From: Alicycliphilus denitrificans K601
GTDB taxonomy: Bacteria > Pseudomonadota > Gammaproteobacteria > Burkholderiales > Burkholderiaceae_C
Direction: 5' to 3'
DNA: 64,000 bases
NCBI RefSeq assembly: GCF_000204645.1
Contig: NC_015422.1
Span: 1,939,001 to 2,003,000, forward strand
Below the pieces are notes generated by a model that was given only the letters and a program-made list of their open reading frames with translations, did no database searches and was not told the origin of the DNA. The stretch's first letter is position 1, and the number at the start of each line of letters is the position of its first letter. This document shows positions 7,575 through 17,026 of this stretch, in pieces. The translations under genes and the position numbers were made by a program.

Positions 7575-9692
7575 ATGCCCCACGTCCGTGAAGGTGCCCT
7601 GCACCGCCTGTTCCATCCGCGCTCGGTCGCCTTCTACGGCGCCTCGTCGGATCCGCGCAAGATCGGAGGCCGACCGCTGGACTTCATCAAGTCGACGCAC
7701 TTCGACGGCGCGCTCTACCCGATCAATCCCCAGTACCAGGAGGTCCAGGGGCTGAAGGCGTACCCGACGGCCGAGGCCATCGAGGGGCCGGTCGACATGG
7801 CAATCGTCGCCGTGCCGGCACCGCACGTGCTCGCGGCGCTGGAGGATTGCGCGCGCAAGAAGGTCGGTGGCGCCGTGGTCCTGAGCGCCGGATTCGCCGA
7901 GGTCGGCGGGCAGGGGCTGGAATGGCAGCGCCAGATCACCGAGCTGGCGCGACGCACGGGAATGCGCGTGGTCGGGCCCAACTGCATGGGCAGCATCAAC
8001 GTGCGGCGCGGCCTGCTGGGCACCTTCACGCCGAGCGCGGCCGGCTTCGGCCTGGTGCCGGGGCGCATCAGCCTGGTCAGCCAGAGCGGTGCCTTCGGCG
8101 GCTACTGCCTGTCGCTGATCCGCCAGCGCGGGATCGGGCTGAACCTGTGGGTCACCACCGGCAACCAGAGCGACGTCGATTTCGCCGACTGCGTGCGGTT
8201 CTATGCCGACGATGAGGAGACCGACGTGATCGTCGGCTACGTCGAGGCCGTCACCGACAAGCAGCGGCTGGTCGAGGCCCTGACCCTCGCACGCGAGCGC
8301 GGCAAGCGCATCGTCATGATGAAGGTCGGCAGCTCCGAGGCAGGCGCGCACGCCGCCGCCTCCCACACCGCCTCGCTGGCCGGATCGGACCAGGTCTACG
8401 ACGGCCTGTTCAGGCAGTACGGCGTCTACCGCGCCCGCACCATCGACGAGCTGTTCGACGTCGCTTACGCCTGCTCGCTCGCCCGCAAGCCGCCGCAAGG
8501 CAACCGGCTGGGCCTGCTGACCGTCTCGGGTGGCGTCGGTGCGTTGATGGCCGACGCGGCTGCCGACCACGGGATGGACGTCGCTCCGATGCCCGACGAG
8601 GCGCAGCGGCGGCTGAAGGCGATCGTGCCCTTCGCCGGTCCGCGCAACCCGGTCGACATGACGGCGCAGCTGGTCAACGACGTCACGCTGTTCGAGAAGA
8701 ACTTCAACATCATGCTGGAGGAAGGCGGCTACGACATCGTGGTGGCGTTCCTGTCCAGCGTCGGCCAGGTGCCCGCACTCAGCGACGAGCTGCTGCAGCA
8801 GCTGAAGAAGGTGCTGGCGCGCTTTGCCGACCGCACCATCATCATCTCGATGCTGGCGACGCCGGAGGTGCGCAAGCTGTACGAGGCCGCCGGGGTGATG
8901 GTCTTCGACGAGCCGACCCGCGCCGTGCGCGCCGCCAGCGCGCTGGTGCGCTTCGCCCGCGAGTCGGCGCGCGCCGAGGCCGCCGACGCGCCGCCCCCGC
9001 TCCCCGCGGGCGCGCTCCCGGCCCCGACGAAGGCGCTCAACGAGGTCGAGGCGAAGACCGTGCTTGCGAGCGCCGGCATCCCGGTCGTGCGCGAGGTGCT
9101 CGCCGCCACCGAGGATGCCGCGGCCAAGGCTGCGGCCCAGCTCGGCTACCCGGTGGCGCTGAAAATCGCCTCGGTCGACATTCCGCACAAATCGGAAGTC
9201 GGCGGCGTGCTGCTGGCCCTCGCCGACGAGACGCAGCTGCGCGAGGGGTGGCGCACGCTGATGAAGCGCGTGGCCGAGCGCGCCCCCGGGGCGCGGCTCG
9301 ATGGCGCCGTGGTCGCGCCGATGGTCAAGCGCGGAGTCGAGACGATCATCGGCGTCAACCGCGATCCGGTGTTCGGGCCGGTCGTGATGTTCGGCCTCGG
9401 CGGCGTGTTCGTCGAGGCCTTCAAGGATGTGGCATTCCGCGTCGCGCCCATCGGCGTGGCGCAGGCGCGGGCCATGATCGACGAGGTGCGCGGCCGCGTG
9501 CTGCTCACCGGGTTGCGCGGCCAGCCGCCAGCCGACGAGATCGCGCTGGCCGAAGCGATTGCCCGGGTCTCGGTATTTGCCGCCCGCAACGCCGAGCACA
9601 TCGACAGCATCGACATCAATCCATTCGTCGTGCTGCCGGCAGGCGAGGGCGGGGTCGCGCTCGATGCGCTGATCGTGCCGCGCCACCACTGA
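7575..9692 (+). CDS. NDP-forming acyl-CoA synthetase (acetate-CoA ligase family, fused subunits)
   Basis: 705 residues in the order CoA-binding Rossmann domain (1-140, VAFYGASSDPRKIGG), succinyl-CoA-ligase-like domains (about 150-460) and C-terminal ATP-grasp (about 480-700, KIASVDIPHKSEVGG). His264 in SHTASLAG matches the histidine that is phosphorylated during catalysis in this family. The enzyme makes acyl-CoA from a carboxylic acid and ATP with release of ADP, and could activate the acid brought in by the neighbouring Bug receptor; it could also work in reverse to gain ATP. It sits 100 bp after the SDR gene and 22 bp before the receptor gene. Pat-type protein acetyltransferases share this core but have an added GNAT domain, which is absent here. 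Confidence 0.88.
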   Translation: MPHVREGALHRLFHPRSVAFYGASSDPRKIGGRPLDFIKSTHFDGALYPINPQYQEVQGLKAYPTAEAIEGPVDMAIVAVPAPHVLAALEDCARKKVGGAVVLSAGFAEVGGQGLEWQRQITELARRTGMRVVGPNCMGSINVRRGLLGTFTPSAAGFGLVPGRISLVSQSGAFGGYCLSLIRQRGIGLNLWVTTGNQSDVDFADCVRFYADDEETDVIVGYVEAVTDKQRLVEALTLARERGKRIVMMKVGSSEAGAHAAASHTASLAGSDQVYDGLFRQYGVYRARTIDELFDVAYACSLARKPPQGNRLGLLTVSGGVGALMADAAADHGMDVAPMPDEAQRRLKAIVPFAGPRNPVDMTAQLVNDVTLFEKNFNIMLEEGGYDIVVAFLSSVGQVPALSDELLQQLKKVLARFADRTIIISMLATPEVRKLYEAAGVMVFDEPTRAVRAASALVRFARESARAEAADAPPPLPAGALPAPTKALNEVEAKTVLASAGIPVVREVLAATEDAAAKAAAQLGYPVALKIASVDIPHKSEVGGVLLALADETQLREGWRTLMKRVAERAPGARLDGAVVAPMVKRGVETIIGVNRDPVFGPVVMFGLGGVFVEAFKDVAFRVAPIGVAQARAMIDEVRGRVLLTGLRGQPPADEIALAEAIARVSVFAARNAEHIDSIDINPFVVLPAGEGGVALDALIVPRHH

Positions 9693-9714
9693 GCAACCAC
9701 CCGAAGGAGCTTCC

Positions 9715-10684
9715 GTGACCTGTTTCAGAACCCTGACGCGCCGGCGCACCGCGCTGCTGGCGCTGGCCACCGCCTTGCTGTCCGCAGGCGCCAGCGCCCA
9801 GGACTACCCCGCGAAACCGATCCGCATGGTGGTCCCCTTCGCGCCCGGCGGTACCACCGATGTGCTGGCACGCATCGTCGCGGAGAAGCTGCAGCAGGTG
9901 CTGAAGCAGCCCGTCGTCGTCGATTCCAGGCCCGGGGCCAACGGCATGCTCGGTGGCGACATCGTGGCGAAGGCCACGCCCGACGGCTACACCATCCTGC
10001 TGACGATCGCAAGCGCGCAGACCTTGAATCCCAGCCTCTACAAGATGCCGTACGACCCGCTGAAGGACCTCGCGCCGATCAGCCAGGTCATCAACGCGAC
10101 GGTGTTGATGGTGGTCAACGCCTCGCTGCCGGACGGTGCAGGAGTTCGTCGCGCTCGCCAAGTCGCAACCCGGCAAGTTGAACTACGCCTACGGCACCAG
10201 CGGGCTGCAGCTGTTCGTCGAGACCTTCAAGGCCGCCAGCGGCGCCGACATCCTTGCGGTGCCATACAAAGGCACGGCGCCGCAGCTGGCGGCCGTGCTC
10301 AGCGGCGAGGTCGCGATGACCATGGATCCCTTCACCGCCATCCCGCACATCAAGGCCGGCAAGCTGCGCCCGCTCGCGGTGATGTCGGCCAACCGGTTCC
10401 CCAGCCTTCCCGATGTTCCCAGCATTGCCGAGGCCGGCTATCCCGGCGTCGAGCTCAATTCCTGGCTCGCGCTGTACGCGTCGGCGGCGACGCCGAAGCC
10501 GGTCATCAAGGCGCTGAACGAGGCCGTCGTGAAGATCGTCGCGATGCCGGACGTGCGCGAGCGCTTGCTGGCGCTGAACTACGTCCCGGTCGGCGGCACG
10601 CCGGAGCAGCTCATGCGCCTGTCGGTGGAAGAGACGGCCAAGTGGGCCAAGGTCGTGAAGGACACCGGCTTCAAGGTCGATTGA
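9715..10684 (+). pseudogene. Bug/TctC periplasmic receptor with a frameshift
   Basis: GTG 9715, behind AAGGAG, opens a receptor gene with signal peptide (TALLALATALLSAGASAQ), YPAKPIRMVVPFAPGGTTD and SRPGANGMLGGD. The family binds small carboxylates in the periplasm. After NASLPDG near base 10130 the frame is lost. Homology resumes one frame over from about 10136 (QEFVALAKSQPGKLNY) and continues to the normal end KDTGFKVD at 10684. Comparison with the paralogue at 15041 (VPARTLQEF) suggests that about 5 bases, or 2, are missing at 10130-10136. Either the gene is recently dead or the base calls are wrong there; all other parts look intact. Confidence 0.75.
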
Positions 10685-10902
10685 CGCCCGATGGAGATCA
10701 CGAGGGCTTTCGACGCACGCTCGACCAGGTCGCTGCCCGCGAGGTGGCGTTCGGCTTCGCGCGTGCATTGGCGGTGTTCCGCCCATTCAGCTGCGTGCGC
10801 GCTGCGCACCGATAAAGGCTTCGCCAACATCCAGAGACCCTGCTCGGCGCGGACGCGCTGGGCTGGAAACAGACCGATCGCCACCCCGCTTCAGGAGGCC
10901 GC

Positions 10903-11721
10903 ATGAATTACGAAACCATCCAGTACGAGCTGCGCGACGGCATCGGCCTGCTCACGCTCAACCGCCCGCGCCAGCGCAACCCGCTCAGCGTGCAGATGCG
11001 CGACGAGCTGGCCTCGCTGATGCCGGTGATCTCGCACGATCCCTCGGTGAAGGCGCTGGTCGTCACCGGCGCCGGCGAGAACTTCTGCGGCGGCGGCGAC
11101 ATCTCCGGCATGCGCAAGCCGGTGACGGCGCGCACGCCGGCGGAGGGGCGCAACACCATCCGCGACGTGCAGGCGTGGCTGCCGCAGTTCGTCGGCCTCG
11201 AGAAGCCGGTGATCGCCGCGGTCGATGGCGTCTGCTACGGCGCCGGCTTCAGCCTGGCGCTGGCGGCCGACTTCATTGTCTGCACGCCACGCGCGCGCTT
11301 CTGCCAAGCCTTCGTGCGCGTCGGCCTGGTGCCCGACTTCAGCGCCATCTTCCTGCTGCCCCGCACCGTCGGGCTGCACAAGGCCAAGGAGTTGATGTTC
11401 ACCGGCCGCGTCGTCGATGCCGAGGAGGCCAAGTCGCTGGGGATCGTGTTCGAGATCCACCAACCCGAGTCGCTGCTGGCGGCGGCAATGGCCATTGCCG
11501 GCCGCTTCCGCGAGGCCCCGACCGAAAGCATCGGCATTACCAAGACACTGCTCAACCAGTCGTTCCAGAGCGACGAGCGTCTGATGGGCGAGCTCGAGGG
11601 CTTCGCCTCGGCGACCGTGAAGACGCTCCCCTACCACCAGGAGGCCGTGGAGCGCTTCCTGGCCAAGGAGCCGCCGCGCTTCGACTGGGATCGGCTGGCC
11701 GGCGAAGACAAGACCCGTTGA
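10903..11721 (+). CDS. Enoyl-CoA hydratase/isomerase (crotonase) family protein
   Basis: 272 residues, ATG 10903 with AGGAGG 5 bases upstream. The oxyanion-hole segments are TGAGENFCGGGDISGM and AAVDGVCYGAGFSLALAAD. At the position of the first hydratase glutamate the sequence is FCQAFVRVGLVPDFSA, with Asp in VPD. This is the pattern of PaaG/ECI-type isomerases rather than of standard hydratases, so a double-bond shift is as likely as hydration. The gene starts 218 bp after the broken receptor gene; I see no other gene in that space. Its stop is 13 bp before the fused dehydrogenase, so the two are co-transcribed. Confidence 0.85.
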   Translation: MNYETIQYELRDGIGLLTLNRPRQRNPLSVQMRDELASLMPVISHDPSVKALVVTGAGENFCGGGDISGMRKPVTARTPAEGRNTIRDVQAWLPQFVGLEKPVIAAVDGVCYGAGFSLALAADFIVCTPRARFCQAFVRVGLVPDFSAIFLLPRTVGLHKAKELMFTGRVVDAEEAKSLGIVFEIHQPESLLAAAMAIAGRFREAPTESIGITKTLLNQSFQSDERLMGELEGFASATVKTLPYHQEAVERFLAKEPPRFDWDRLAGEDKTR

Positions 11722-11734
11722 TGGAGTTGGTTCG

Positions 11735-14017
11735 ATGATTGACCTGAGTTCCCGTATCGACGCGCTGAGCGACGACGAGCGCATGGTGCGCGACGCCGCG
11801 GCCGCTTATTCCTCGCGTGACCCCGAGTACCGCCGCGTGCGCGGCCTGCGCGGGCAGTTGCCGAGCTACGATGCTGCCGCATGGCGCGAATTGGCCGAGA
11901 TGGGCTGGACCGGCTGCCGGCTGCCCGAGAGCGTTGGCGGCCTGCAGCTCGGCTTCGCGCAGCTCGCGTTGCTGCTCGAGCAGCATGGCCGCGCGCTCGC
12001 GCCCGAGCCGCTGACGGCGGCGGCGCTGTTGGGCGGCGGTGCACTGCTGGGCGGCGACAATGAGCCGCTGAAGCAGGAGTGGCTGCCGCGCCTGGCGGCC
12101 GGCGATTGGACTCCCACCCTGGCCTGGCAGGAAGCCGCCGGCAGCCAGTCGGTGCAACCGACCGCGACACGGGCAACGCAGCGCGATGGACATCATGTGC
12201 TCGATGGCCGCAAGTGCTTCGTGCCGATTGGCGAGACGGCTGACGCATTCATCGTCTCGGCCGCTGCGGCCGACGGCTGTGCGCTGTACTTGGTAGACCG
12301 CGATGCGCCGGGGCTGGCCATCCGCTCGCAAACGCGGGTTGACGGCGGCACCTGGAGCGAACTGACGCTCACGGCGGTGCCGGCGCGGGCCGTGGTCGCG
12401 AGCGCGGCGGTGGCGCTGCCCGCACTCGAGCGCGTGCTCGACGAAGGCCGGCTCGCCGTCAGCGCCGAGTTGCTCGGCGTGATGGGGCGGGCGCTGGAGA
12501 TCACCGTCGACTACATCAAGGTGCGGGAGCAGTTCGGCAAGCCGATCGGCAGCTTTCAGGCGCTGCAGCACCGCGCGGTCGACATGTTCGTGCTGGTGGA
12601 GCTGTCGCGGGCGGTGGTGCGCCAGAGCGCGCAACGCTTCGACGCCGGCGAGAACGCGAACGAGCGTGCCCTCGCCGCCAGCCAGGCCAAGGCGCGCTGC
12701 TCCGATGCCGCCTTGAAGGTCGCCAAGGGGTGCGTGCAGTTGCAAGGCGGCATCGGCTACACCGACGAGTGCAACATCGGCCTGTTCCTCAAGCGCGCGA
12801 TGGTGCTCGCCGCGTGGCTGGGCGACGCCTCGACGCACCGCCGCCGCTACGGCGAGCGGGCGGGCGACCCGAGCGAAGAGGCCGAGGCTAGCGACCCGCT
12901 GCGCCGTGACGTGCGCAGCTTCCTGGCGGCGAACTTCCCGCCCGAATGGCGCTTCCCGGCCACGCGCATGAGCATCAAGGAGACCGTGTCCTGGCAGCGC
13001 AAGCTGGCCGAGAAGGGCTGGGCCGCGCCGGGCTGGCCCACGGAACACGGGGGCACGGGACTGTCGGCCTACGACCAGCTGGCCATGGCGGAAGAATTCG
13101 ACCGGCATGGCGTCTCCATTGCGCCCAACATGGGCATCACGATGCTCGGACCGCTGTTGATCCGATACGGCTCCGAAGAGCAGAAGCGCAATTACCTGCC
13201 GCGGATCCTGTCCGGCGAGCTGCGCTGGTGCCAAGGCTATTCCGAGCCGGGAGCCGGCTCCGACCTGGCCGGCCTGCGGACCAAGGCGGTGCTCGACGGC
13301 GATGAGTTCGTCGTCAATGGCCACAAGATCTGGACGTCGTTCGCCCACGAGGCCGACATGATCTTCATGCTGGTGCGCACCGACCCTGAGGCGAAGAAGC
13401 AGGAAGGCATCAGCTTCCTGCTCGCCGACATGAAGAGCCCCGGCATCACGGTGCGGCGCATCCGCAACCTCGGTGGCAGCTCGGAATTCTGCGAGGTCTT
13501 CTTCGACAACGTGCGGGTGCCCAAGCAGAACCTGGTCGGCGGCCTCAACCGCGGTTGGACCATGGCCAAGTCGCTGCTGGGCAGCGAGCGTATCCTGATC
13601 GGCAACCCACGGCTGGCGAAGGCCCCGCTGCAGCTGCTGCACCGGCTCATGAAGGCGCGTGGTCTGCTGCAGCAGCCGGCGGCGCGCGCGCGCTTCGACG
13701 AACTGCGGCTCGACGTCGAAGACCTGGGGGCGTCGTACGTGCGCATGGCCGAGGTGCTGCGGCGCGGCGACGAGCTGGGCGCCGAGGTCTCGATGCTGAA
13801 GATCTGGATCACCGAGGCGATGCAACGCGTGACCGACCTGCTGCTCGAGGCGGGCGCCGAGGACGCGACGCTCGACGCGTCGACCACGCTGCCCGACGGC
13901 ACCCAGATGCACATCGCCAACCAGTATTTCGCATCGCGGCCGGCCACCATCTACGGCGGCTCCAGCGAGATCCAGCGCAACATCCTCGCCAAGGCGATGC
14001 TCGAGCTGCCGGGCTGA
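11735..14017 (+). CDS. Fused tandem acyl-CoA dehydrogenase (two complete domains)
   Basis: 760 residues, twice the usual length. Residues 1 to about 370 form one acyl-CoA dehydrogenase (FGKPIGSFQALQHRAVD, GGIGYTDECNIGLFLKRA). A short acidic linker (SEEAEASD) follows, then a second complete dehydrogenase (about 385-760) with WCQGYSEPGAGSDLAGL and the tail YGGSSEIQRNILAK. The two halves match, in order, the separate genes at 1534 and 2690 in this window. Heteromeric dehydrogenases with one FAD-poor subunit are known from steroid catabolism; this looks like the single-chain version. The frame is continuous with no internal stop. ATG 11735 lies 13 bp after the crotonase stop. Confidence 0.9.
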   Translation: MIDLSSRIDALSDDERMVRDAAAAYSSRDPEYRRVRGLRGQLPSYDAAAWRELAEMGWTGCRLPESVGGLQLGFAQLALLLEQHGRALAPEPLTAAALLGGGALLGGDNEPLKQEWLPRLAAGDWTPTLAWQEAAGSQSVQPTATRATQRDGHHVLDGRKCFVPIGETADAFIVSAAAADGCALYLVDRDAPGLAIRSQTRVDGGTWSELTLTAVPARAVVASAAVALPALERVLDEGRLAVSAELLGVMGRALEITVDYIKVREQFGKPIGSFQALQHRAVDMFVLVELSRAVVRQSAQRFDAGENANERALAASQAKARCSDAALKVAKGCVQLQGGIGYTDECNIGLFLKRAMVLAAWLGDASTHRRRYGERAGDPSEEAEASDPLRRDVRSFLAANFPPEWRFPATRMSIKETVSWQRKLAEKGWAAPGWPTEHGGTGLSAYDQLAMAEEFDRHGVSIAPNMGITMLGPLLIRYGSEEQKRNYLPRILSGELRWCQGYSEPGAGSDLAGLRTKAVLDGDEFVVNGHKIWTSFAHEADMIFMLVRTDPEAKKQEGISFLLADMKSPGITVRRIRNLGGSSEFCEVFFDNVRVPKQNLVGGLNRGWTMAKSLLGSERILIGNPRLAKAPLQLLHRLMKARGLLQQPAARARFDELRLDVEDLGASYVRMAEVLRRGDELGAEVSMLKIWITEAMQRVTDLLLEAGAEDATLDASTTLPDGTQMHIANQYFASRPATIYGGSSEIQRNILAKAMLELPG

Positions 14018-14024
14018 ATACCAG

Positions 14025-14057
14025 GCCATGTCGCGCCGGCACGCGGCGCGACATGGC
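14025..14057. terminator. Strong hairpin between convergent operons
   Basis: A perfect 13-bp stem, GCCATGTCGCGCC with GGCGCGACATGGC, and a 7-base loop lie 7 bp after the stop of the fused dehydrogenase and 24 bp before the end of the convergent receptor gene. No T tract is present. It probably ends transcription from both sides. Confidence 0.65.
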
Positions 14058-14081
14058 GCGCGGGATTCGACGCGCCGGCGC

Positions 14082-15044
14082 TCACTCCGGCTTGAAGCCG
14101 GTCTCCTTGACGATCTTCGCCCAGCGCGCCGTCTCGGCGGCGATCGCGGCGGCGAATTGTTCCGGCGTGTCGCCGACCGGTTCGTAGTTCAGCCTGGCCA
14201 GGCGCTCCTTCACGTCCGGCATCGCGACGATCTTCACCATCTCGGCATGCAGGCGGTCGATGATCGGACGCGGCGTTCCGGCCGGCGCCATCAGGCCGAT
14301 CCAGGAGCTCAGTTCGACGCCATGCACGCCCGACTCGAGGAGCGTCGGCACCTCGGGCAGCACGGGGGATCGCTTGTCCGACAGCATCGCCAGCGCCCGG
14401 AGCCTGCCGGCCTTGACATGCTGCACTGCCGTGAACGGGTCGATCGTCATCGCCACCTCGCCGGCGAGCACCGCCGCGAGCTGCGGCCCGGTGCCCTTGT
14501 AGGGGATCGCGACGATGTGGGTGCCGGTGGCCCTCTTGAAGCTCTCGCCCACGAGCTGGACGAGGCTGGTGCCGGCGGCGTAGTCGTACTTGCCGGGGTT
14601 CGCCTTGGCCAGCGCGATGAACGCCTGCAGCGTCTTCGCCGGCACCGAAGGGTGCACCACGATCATCGTCTTCAGCGTCGCGAAATTGCTGATCGCCACC
14701 AGGTCCTTTTGCGCGTCATACGGCAGCTTGTAGAGGTTGGGCGCCAGCGTCTGCGCGCTGCCGACCGTCATCAGCAGCGTGTAGCCGTCGGGCGCCGCCT
14801 TGGCGACCACGTCGGTGCCCACGATGCCATTGGCGCCGGCCCGGTTGTCGGGCAGCACGGTCTGGCCGAGGGACGGGCCCAGCTTCTGCGCGACGACGCG
14901 CGCCAGCACGTCGGCCGGACCGGCAGGCGCAAACGGAATCACCAGCCGGATGGGCTTGGACGGCCAGGTGTCGGCCCACGCTGGCGCGCCCCCGAGCAGG
15001 CTGGCACCGGCAAGCAGCGCGGCGCGTCGCTTCAGCATGGTCAT
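14082..15044 (-). CDS. Bug/TctC periplasmic receptor (fourth of a tandem run)
   Basis: 320 residues: twin-basic signal peptide start MTMLKRRAALLAGASLLGG, mature start after PAWADTWPSKPIRLVI, then FAPAGPADVLARVVAQ and NRAGANGIVGTDVVAK. The ligand-pocket segment VAIPYKGTGPQLAAVLAG is intact. The start ATG overlaps the stop of the preceding receptor gene (ATGA at 15041-15044). It is the last gene of a minus-strand run of four receptors that begins at 18001. No TctA or TctB gene is near, so it must use a transporter encoded elsewhere or act only as a ligand sensor. Confidence 0.9.
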   Translation of the reverse strand: MTMLKRRAALLAGASLLGGAPAWADTWPSKPIRLVIPFAPAGPADVLARVVAQKLGPSLGQTVLPDNRAGANGIVGTDVVAKAAPDGYTLLMTVGSAQTLAPNLYKLPYDAQKDLVAISNFATLKTMIVVHPSVPAKTLQAFIALAKANPGKYDYAAGTSLVQLVGESFKRATGTHIVAIPYKGTGPQLAAVLAGEVAMTIDPFTAVQHVKAGRLRALAMLSDKRSPVLPEVPTLLESGVHGVELSSWIGLMAPAGTPRPIIDRLHAEMVKIVAMPDVKERLARLNYEPVGDTPEQFAAAIAAETARWAKIVKETGFKPE

Positions 15045-15999
15045 TGCACCTTGAAGTTGGTCGCTTTCACCGCCTTGGCCCACTTGGCGGTGTCGGTGGC
15101 GATCAGCTGCGAGAACTGCTCCGGCGTGCTGCCCGCCGGTTCATAGTTCAGTGCGGCCAGTCGGTCGCGGAACTCGGGCAGCGCGACGATCTTGGCGACT
15201 TCGTCATGCAGCCGCTTGAGCACCGGGGCCGGCGTGCCGGCCGGTGCCAGCATGCCGGCCCAGGCATCGAGCTCGACGCCGGATACACCCGCCTCCTGCA
15301 GCGTCGGCACGTCGGGCAGCAGCGACGAGCGCTTGCGCGACAGCACTGCCAGGGCTCGCAGCCGGCCACTCTTCACGTGCTGCACGGCGGTGAAGGGATC
15401 GATCGTCATCGCCGCCTCGCCGGCGAGCACCGCCGACAGTTGCGGGCCAGTGCCCTTGTAAGGGATGGCGACGATATCGGTGCCAGTGGCAAGCTTGAAC
15501 GTTTCACCGACCAGGTGGAGCAGGCTCGAGCCGGCCGCGTAGTTCAACTTGCCGGGTTGCGCCTTGGCCAGGGCGACGAACTCCTGCAGCGTCCTGGCCG
15601 GCACCGACGGGTGCACCACGAGCATCGTGCCGAGCGTGGCGACCATGCTGATCGGAGCCAGGTCCCGGATGGAGTCGTACGGCAACGCATAGAGGCTGGG
15701 CGAGACGGTCTGCGCGCCTCCAGTGGTCATCAGCAGCGTGTAGCCGTCGGGCGCAGCCTTCGCCACTGCATCGGTGCCGATGATGCCGTTGGCGCCGGCG
15801 CGGTTGTCGAGCACCACGGGCTGGGCCAGGGCAACCGTGAGGCGCTCGGACACCAGCGCGCAACCACGTCGGTCGCCCCGCCTGGCGGGAATGGCACGAC
15901 CATGCGGATCGGTTTGCTGGGCCAGCTGTCGCTCCAGGCGGGCAGCGGTGCGAGGGCGGCGGTTGCGCCCGCCAGCAGAAAGCGTCGTCGTTGCATCAT
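15041..15999 (-). pseudogene. Bug/TctC receptor with a one-base frameshift (third of the tandem run)
   Basis: ATG 15999 (or 15996) begins MMQRRRFLLAGATAALAP and runs through SWPSKPIRMVVPFPPGGATD to DVVAR near base 15863. There the frame breaks: restoring one base after GCGCGC would read on to SERLTVALAQPVVLDNRAG, which is in the neighbouring frame and continues intact to KAVKATNFKVQ and TGA at 15041. Everything else matches a normal receptor of about 318 residues, and it is a close paralogue of the gene at 14082. A single-base loss in the sequence data would explain it equally well as real decay. Confidence 0.75.
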
Positions 16000-16010
16000 G
16001 GGAGCGCCCC

Positions 16011-16982
16011 TCACTCCAGCTTGATGCCGGCCTTGGAGATGATCTCGCCCCAACGCTTGGTCTCGGCCTTCGAGTAGGCGGCGAGCTCTTGCGGCGAACT
16101 GCTGTGCATGATCGCGCCTTGCGAGAGCAACCGGTCACGGATGGCCGGGTCCTTGGTGAACTTCTCGATCTCGGCGTTGAGCCGCGCGATGATGGGTGCC
16201 GGCGTGCCAGCGGGGGCGAGCAGCTGATACCACGTGGAGGCTTCGAAGCCGGGGAAGCTCTCCGCAATGGCCGGCACGTCCGGCAGGTTGGGCAGGCGCT
16301 TGAGCGATGCGGTGGCCAGCAGCTTGAGCTTGCCGCTGGTGATGAATGGCAGCGGCTGCTGCAGCCCGTCCAGCAGCAGGTTGATCTGCCCGCCCACGAG
16401 GTCGGTGAGCGCCGGGCCGTTGCCCTTGTAGTGGAGCTTGTGCACCGAGATGCCGGCCGCGTCTTCCAGCAGCTGCATCGCGAGGTGCGGCGCGGTGCCG
16501 TTGCCCGGCGTGCCGAAGTTCACCTTCTCCGGGTTCGCCTTGACGTAGGCGAGAAACTCCTTGAACGAGTTGACAGGCAACGAGGGGTGCGACACCAGGA
16601 CGTAGGGCAGGTCGGCGACGCGGCCGATCGGGCTGAAGTCGCGCTCCGCGTCATAGGGCAGCTTGGGAAACAGGTGCGGGTTGATGGTCAGTGCACCGGT
16701 GGCCAGCAGCAGCGTGTAGCCATCGGCCGGCGCCTTCGCCGCGGCGGCGACGCCGATGATGGTGCTCGCGCCGGGCTTGTTTTCGACGACCACCGCCTGG
16801 CCCATGCTTTCCGTGAACTTCTGCGCCAGCTGGCGCGCGAGCGCATCCGAGAAGCCGCCGGTGGCATACGGGACGATCAGCTTGATCGGCTTGCTGGGGT
16901 AGGTCTGCGCCGATGCGGTGGCGGCCGCTGCAGCGAACGTGAGGAGGCCCGCGATACGGGCGAGAGTGCGAATGCCTAACAT
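16011..16982 (-). CDS. Bug/TctC periplasmic receptor (second of the tandem run)
   Basis: 323 residues from ATG 16982, MLGIRTLARIAGLLTFAAAA with cleavage expected after TASAQ. Core motifs are YPSKPIKLIVPYATGGFSD, ENKPGASTIIGVAAAAK and LHYKGNGPALTDLVGGQIN. The frame is open to 17030, but those 16 extra residues precede the signal peptide and are not natural. The binding-pocket sequence differs clearly from the genes on either side (YATGGFSD against FPPGGATD), so the four tandem receptors probably do not share one ligand. Confidence 0.9.
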   Translation of the reverse strand: MLGIRTLARIAGLLTFAAAAATASAQTYPSKPIKLIVPYATGGFSDALARQLAQKFTESMGQAVVVENKPGASTIIGVAAAAKAPADGYTLLLATGALTINPHLFPKLPYDAERDFSPIGRVADLPYVLVSHPSLPVNSFKEFLAYVKANPEKVNFGTPGNGTAPHLAMQLLEDAAGISVHKLHYKGNGPALTDLVGGQINLLLDGLQQPLPFITSGKLKLLATASLKRLPNLPDVPAIAESFPGFEASTWYQLLAPAGTPAPIIARLNAEIEKFTKDPAIRDRLLSQGAIMHSSSPQELAAYSKAETKRWGEIISKAGIKLE

Positions 16983-17026
16983 GGGAGGGTGCCTCTGGTG
17001 TTGGTTGTTGCGGGATCGGAAGGCGT

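Noticed and set aside
7428-9770. 780-codon open frame on the minus strand
   Set aside because: It is antisense to the well supported acyl-CoA ligase gene; its protein is His/Arg/Ala/Gly-rich with no family motifs, as expected from high-GC shadow frames.
10685-10902. Possible small gene between the broken receptor and the crotonase
   Set aside because: Short frames on both strands have no ribosome site, no motif and shadow-like composition.
11552-14029. 825-codon minus-strand open frame
   Set aside because: Antisense to the fused dehydrogenase, low-complexity composition, no ribosome site.
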